Below, in pieces: positions 5,959 to 6,947 of a DNA stretch of 6,947 bases; positions within the stretch are counted from its first letter, which is position 1, and each line of letters starts with the position of its first letter. This DNA comes from an uncultured Faecalibacterium sp. (GTDB taxonomy: Bacteria; Bacillota; Clostridia; Oscillospirales; Ruminococcaceae). A program made the position numbers and the translations under genes. The notes under the pieces are model-generated. The model did not search any database. It saw only the letters and a program-made list of their open reading frames with translations, and was not told the DNA's origin. Location of the stretch: NCBI GenBank assembly GCA_900765705.1, contig CAAFSR010000167.1, positions 1 through 6,947 on the forward strand, in the 5' to 3' direction.

Positions 5959-6601
5959 AACGGGACTGAGTGTGCCGGACATCTCGCTGTTGGTGCCACT
6001 GGCCGAGCAGCTGAACGTGACGGTGGCCGAGCTTTTGCAGGGCCGCAGGGTAGAGGAGGAGCGGCGCTTCACCCGCGAGGAGACCGAAGACCTCATCCGC
6101 AAGGCGCTGACCTTTTCGGCAGAGCCGCCGGAGCGCCGTCAGGCGCGGACGAAGAAGTATCTGCCGGTGTATGTCATCTGCTGCGTGCTGGGCGTCGCAG
6201 AAGCGCTGGCCGTCTGGGCGGCGGGACTGGCCGACATCGAGGGAGCGCTGGCTCTGCTCATCGTCGATGTGGTTTTCGGCGTCGTCTACGGGGCCTATGC
6301 CATGTTCTGGATGGCCGAGACCCTGCCCCGCTACTACGACGAGAACCGCATCTGCAATTTTGCACAGGGTGCGTTCCACATCCACATCCCGGGGGTGTAC
6401 TACAACAACCGAAACTGGAAGCATATCCTGCGGGCGTTCCGGGTCTGGTCGATGGCGTCGCTGGTGCTGGTGCCGCCCTGCACGGCGGGGGCTGTCCTGC
6501 TTGAACGCGCCACCGGCTGGCAGGGGTTGGGCGCGGTGCTGGGGGTGTATATCGCCTCGCTGTTCGGGGCAATCGTGATACCGGCGAAGAGGTTTGAGTG
6601 A
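5955..6601 (+). pseudogene. XRE-family regulator with membrane domain, 5' part removed by the insertion
   Basis: The fragment begins within the conserved end of a Cro/CI-type helix-turn-helix domain (ETGLSVPDISLLVPLAEQLN then VTVAELLQGR), so the first helices, including the recognition helix, are missing. After a charged linker come four probable transmembrane helices, counting from GTG at 5972: about 63-85, 90-114, 157-177 and 184-204, with a Tyr/Asn-rich loop between the second and third. XRE proteins with a membrane tail are common in gut Clostridia; their signals are mostly unknown. Upstream, the frame is stopped by TAA at 5948-5950 in the element. A GTG at 5972 could start a 209-residue remnant, but no well-spaced ribosome binding site is seen. 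The matching 5' half should lie beyond the left end of the element. Base composition is visibly richer in G+C than in the element, as expected for chromosomal sequence. Confidence 0.8.
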
Positions 6602-6602
6602 G

Positions 6603-6626
6603 GGAGAGGTTTTCCTTCCCCTCTCT
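6603..6626 (+). terminator. Weak hairpin after the split regulator gene
   Basis: GAGAGG (6604-6609) pairs with CCTCTC (6620-6625) just after the stop codon, with a ten-base pyrimidine loop. No T-run follows the stem, so it is a poor intrinsic terminator on this strand and may only protect the transcript end. Confidence 0.25.
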
Positions 6627-6643
6627 GAGACCCGTATATTATC

Positions 6644-6751
6644 TGGCTAAGTGACAAATTATCGACGATGCATCGGCAAGAAAGTCACTTGGCCAAACTG
6701 GCCAACTGGCAAAATATAACGTAACTATATTATTAAATGGTCACTTGGCCA
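6644..6751. repeat. Operator-like dodecamer GTCACTTGGCCA, two direct copies and one inverted
   Basis: GTCACTTGGCCA occurs at 6684-6695 and 6740-6751, 56 bases apart. An inverted copy, TGGCTAAGTGAC, with one mismatch, lies at 6644-6655. Between the direct copies is a short run of related units TGGCCAAAC, TGGCCAAC and TGGCAAAA (6691-6714). The inverted and first direct copies could also form a 12-pair stem. The pattern suggests binding sites for a regulator of the downstream gene; no regulator can be named. This covers most of the 183-base gap 6602-6784, in which no gene is seen. Confidence 0.6.
6706..6733 (+). promoter_or_regulatory. Possible promoter of the YkgJ-family gene
   Basis: CTGGCA (6706-6711; four of six) and TATTAT (6728-6733; five of six) are 16 bases apart in a locally AT-rich stretch. 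Transcription would start near 6740, right at the second GTCACTTGGCCA copy. That placement would suit repression by a protein bound there. Several overlapping TATA-like alternatives exist, so the exact hexamers are uncertain. Confidence 0.4.
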
Positions 6752-6784
6752 CATGATCTACTACAGTATACAGGAGAAACTTAT

Positions 6785-6947
6785 ATGCTCAAGGATTCAC
6801 AGCTCGACCTCTGCGGACGGGTGGATTTTGCCCGCACGACACCGCTGCTGGCGCGGGACGAGGCATTCTCGTTTGCCTGCGCAGGCTGCGGCGGCTGCTG
6901 CCGGGGGCGGGAGGACATCGTGCTGTCGGGCTTCGACCTCTGGCGAA
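6785..6947 (+). CDS. YkgJ-family cysteine-cluster protein, 5' part
   Basis: The first 54 residues of a gene that runs off the window. The segment ACAGCGGCCRGREDIVLSGFD holds the motif Cys32-x2-Cys35-x2-Cys38-Cys39, the CxxCxxCC signature of the YkgJ family (PF03692 type). Members are predicted metal or iron-sulfur binding proteins of poorly known function. The ATG at 6785 is supported by AGGAG (6772-6776) eight bases upstream. The open frame is uninterrupted, and its high G+C content matches the split regulator rather than the element, so this is a chromosomal gene. Its promoter region carries the repeated GTCACTTGGCCA sequence. Confidence 0.82.
   Translation, partial: MLKDSQLDLCGRVDFARTTPLLARDEAFSFACAGCGGCCRGREDIVLSGFDLWR

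Noticed and set aside
5951..6424. 157-residue reverse-strand frame opposite the split regulator
   Set aside because: It is a by-product of high G+C content in the host flank; the forward frame has a recognisable domain end and membrane helices.

Overview
The window looks like the right-hand part of an integrated, mobilizable element from a gut Clostridia (Firmicutes/Bacillota) genome, followed by the chromosomal flank it was inserted into. The evidence is the gene set (DUF3847, MobA/MobL relaxase, CHC2 zinc-finger primase, VapE-type ATPase, TnpW-like protein, TndX/TnpX-like large serine recombinase) and the typical Firmicutes ribosome binding sites. The flank is visibly richer in G+C than the element, which would suit an Oscillospiraceae/Ruminococcaceae host such as the Faecalibacterium-Gemmiger-Subdoligranulum group. 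That host assignment is inference from gene style only.

Layout. Positions 1-246 hold the 3' end of a DUF3847 gene. A MobA/MobL relaxase follows at 249-1721. Its only plausible start that keeps the catalytic tyrosine is an ATA codon. A hairpin and a possible extended -10 promoter separate it from a replication-like pair: a CHC2 zinc-finger protein (1769-2509) overlapped out of frame by a VapE/VirE-family P-loop ATPase (2337-3734). Immediately downstream is a non-coding segment (3735-4004). It holds eight copies of the heptamer GGTTGAC (one with a single mismatch), an AT-rich stretch and a weak DnaA-box-like sequence. I read this as a candidate iteron-type origin. Then come a small TnpW-like gene (4005-4190), a long hairpin, and the large serine recombinase (4298-5920).

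The element ends about 35 bases after the recombinase, near 5955. From there the sequence continues mid-codon into an XRE-type regulator with four predicted membrane helices. Only the part after the conserved Trp-Glu of its DNA-binding domain is present, so the element appears to have split this host gene. A 183-base intergenic region with a repeated operator-like dodecamer then leads to the start of a YkgJ-family cysteine-cluster gene (6785 to the window end).

How it may work together: the recombinase, perhaps with TnpW, would excise and integrate the element. The relaxase would nick the circular form for transfer by a conjugation system supplied elsewhere, since no type IV secretion genes are in the window. 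The CHC2 and VapE proteins acting on the GGTTGAC array could copy the excised circle. The origin is the most interesting untested idea. Other notable points are the ATA start, three places where a promoter-like sequence abuts or overlaps a hairpin, and the operator-like repeats in the chromosomal flank.
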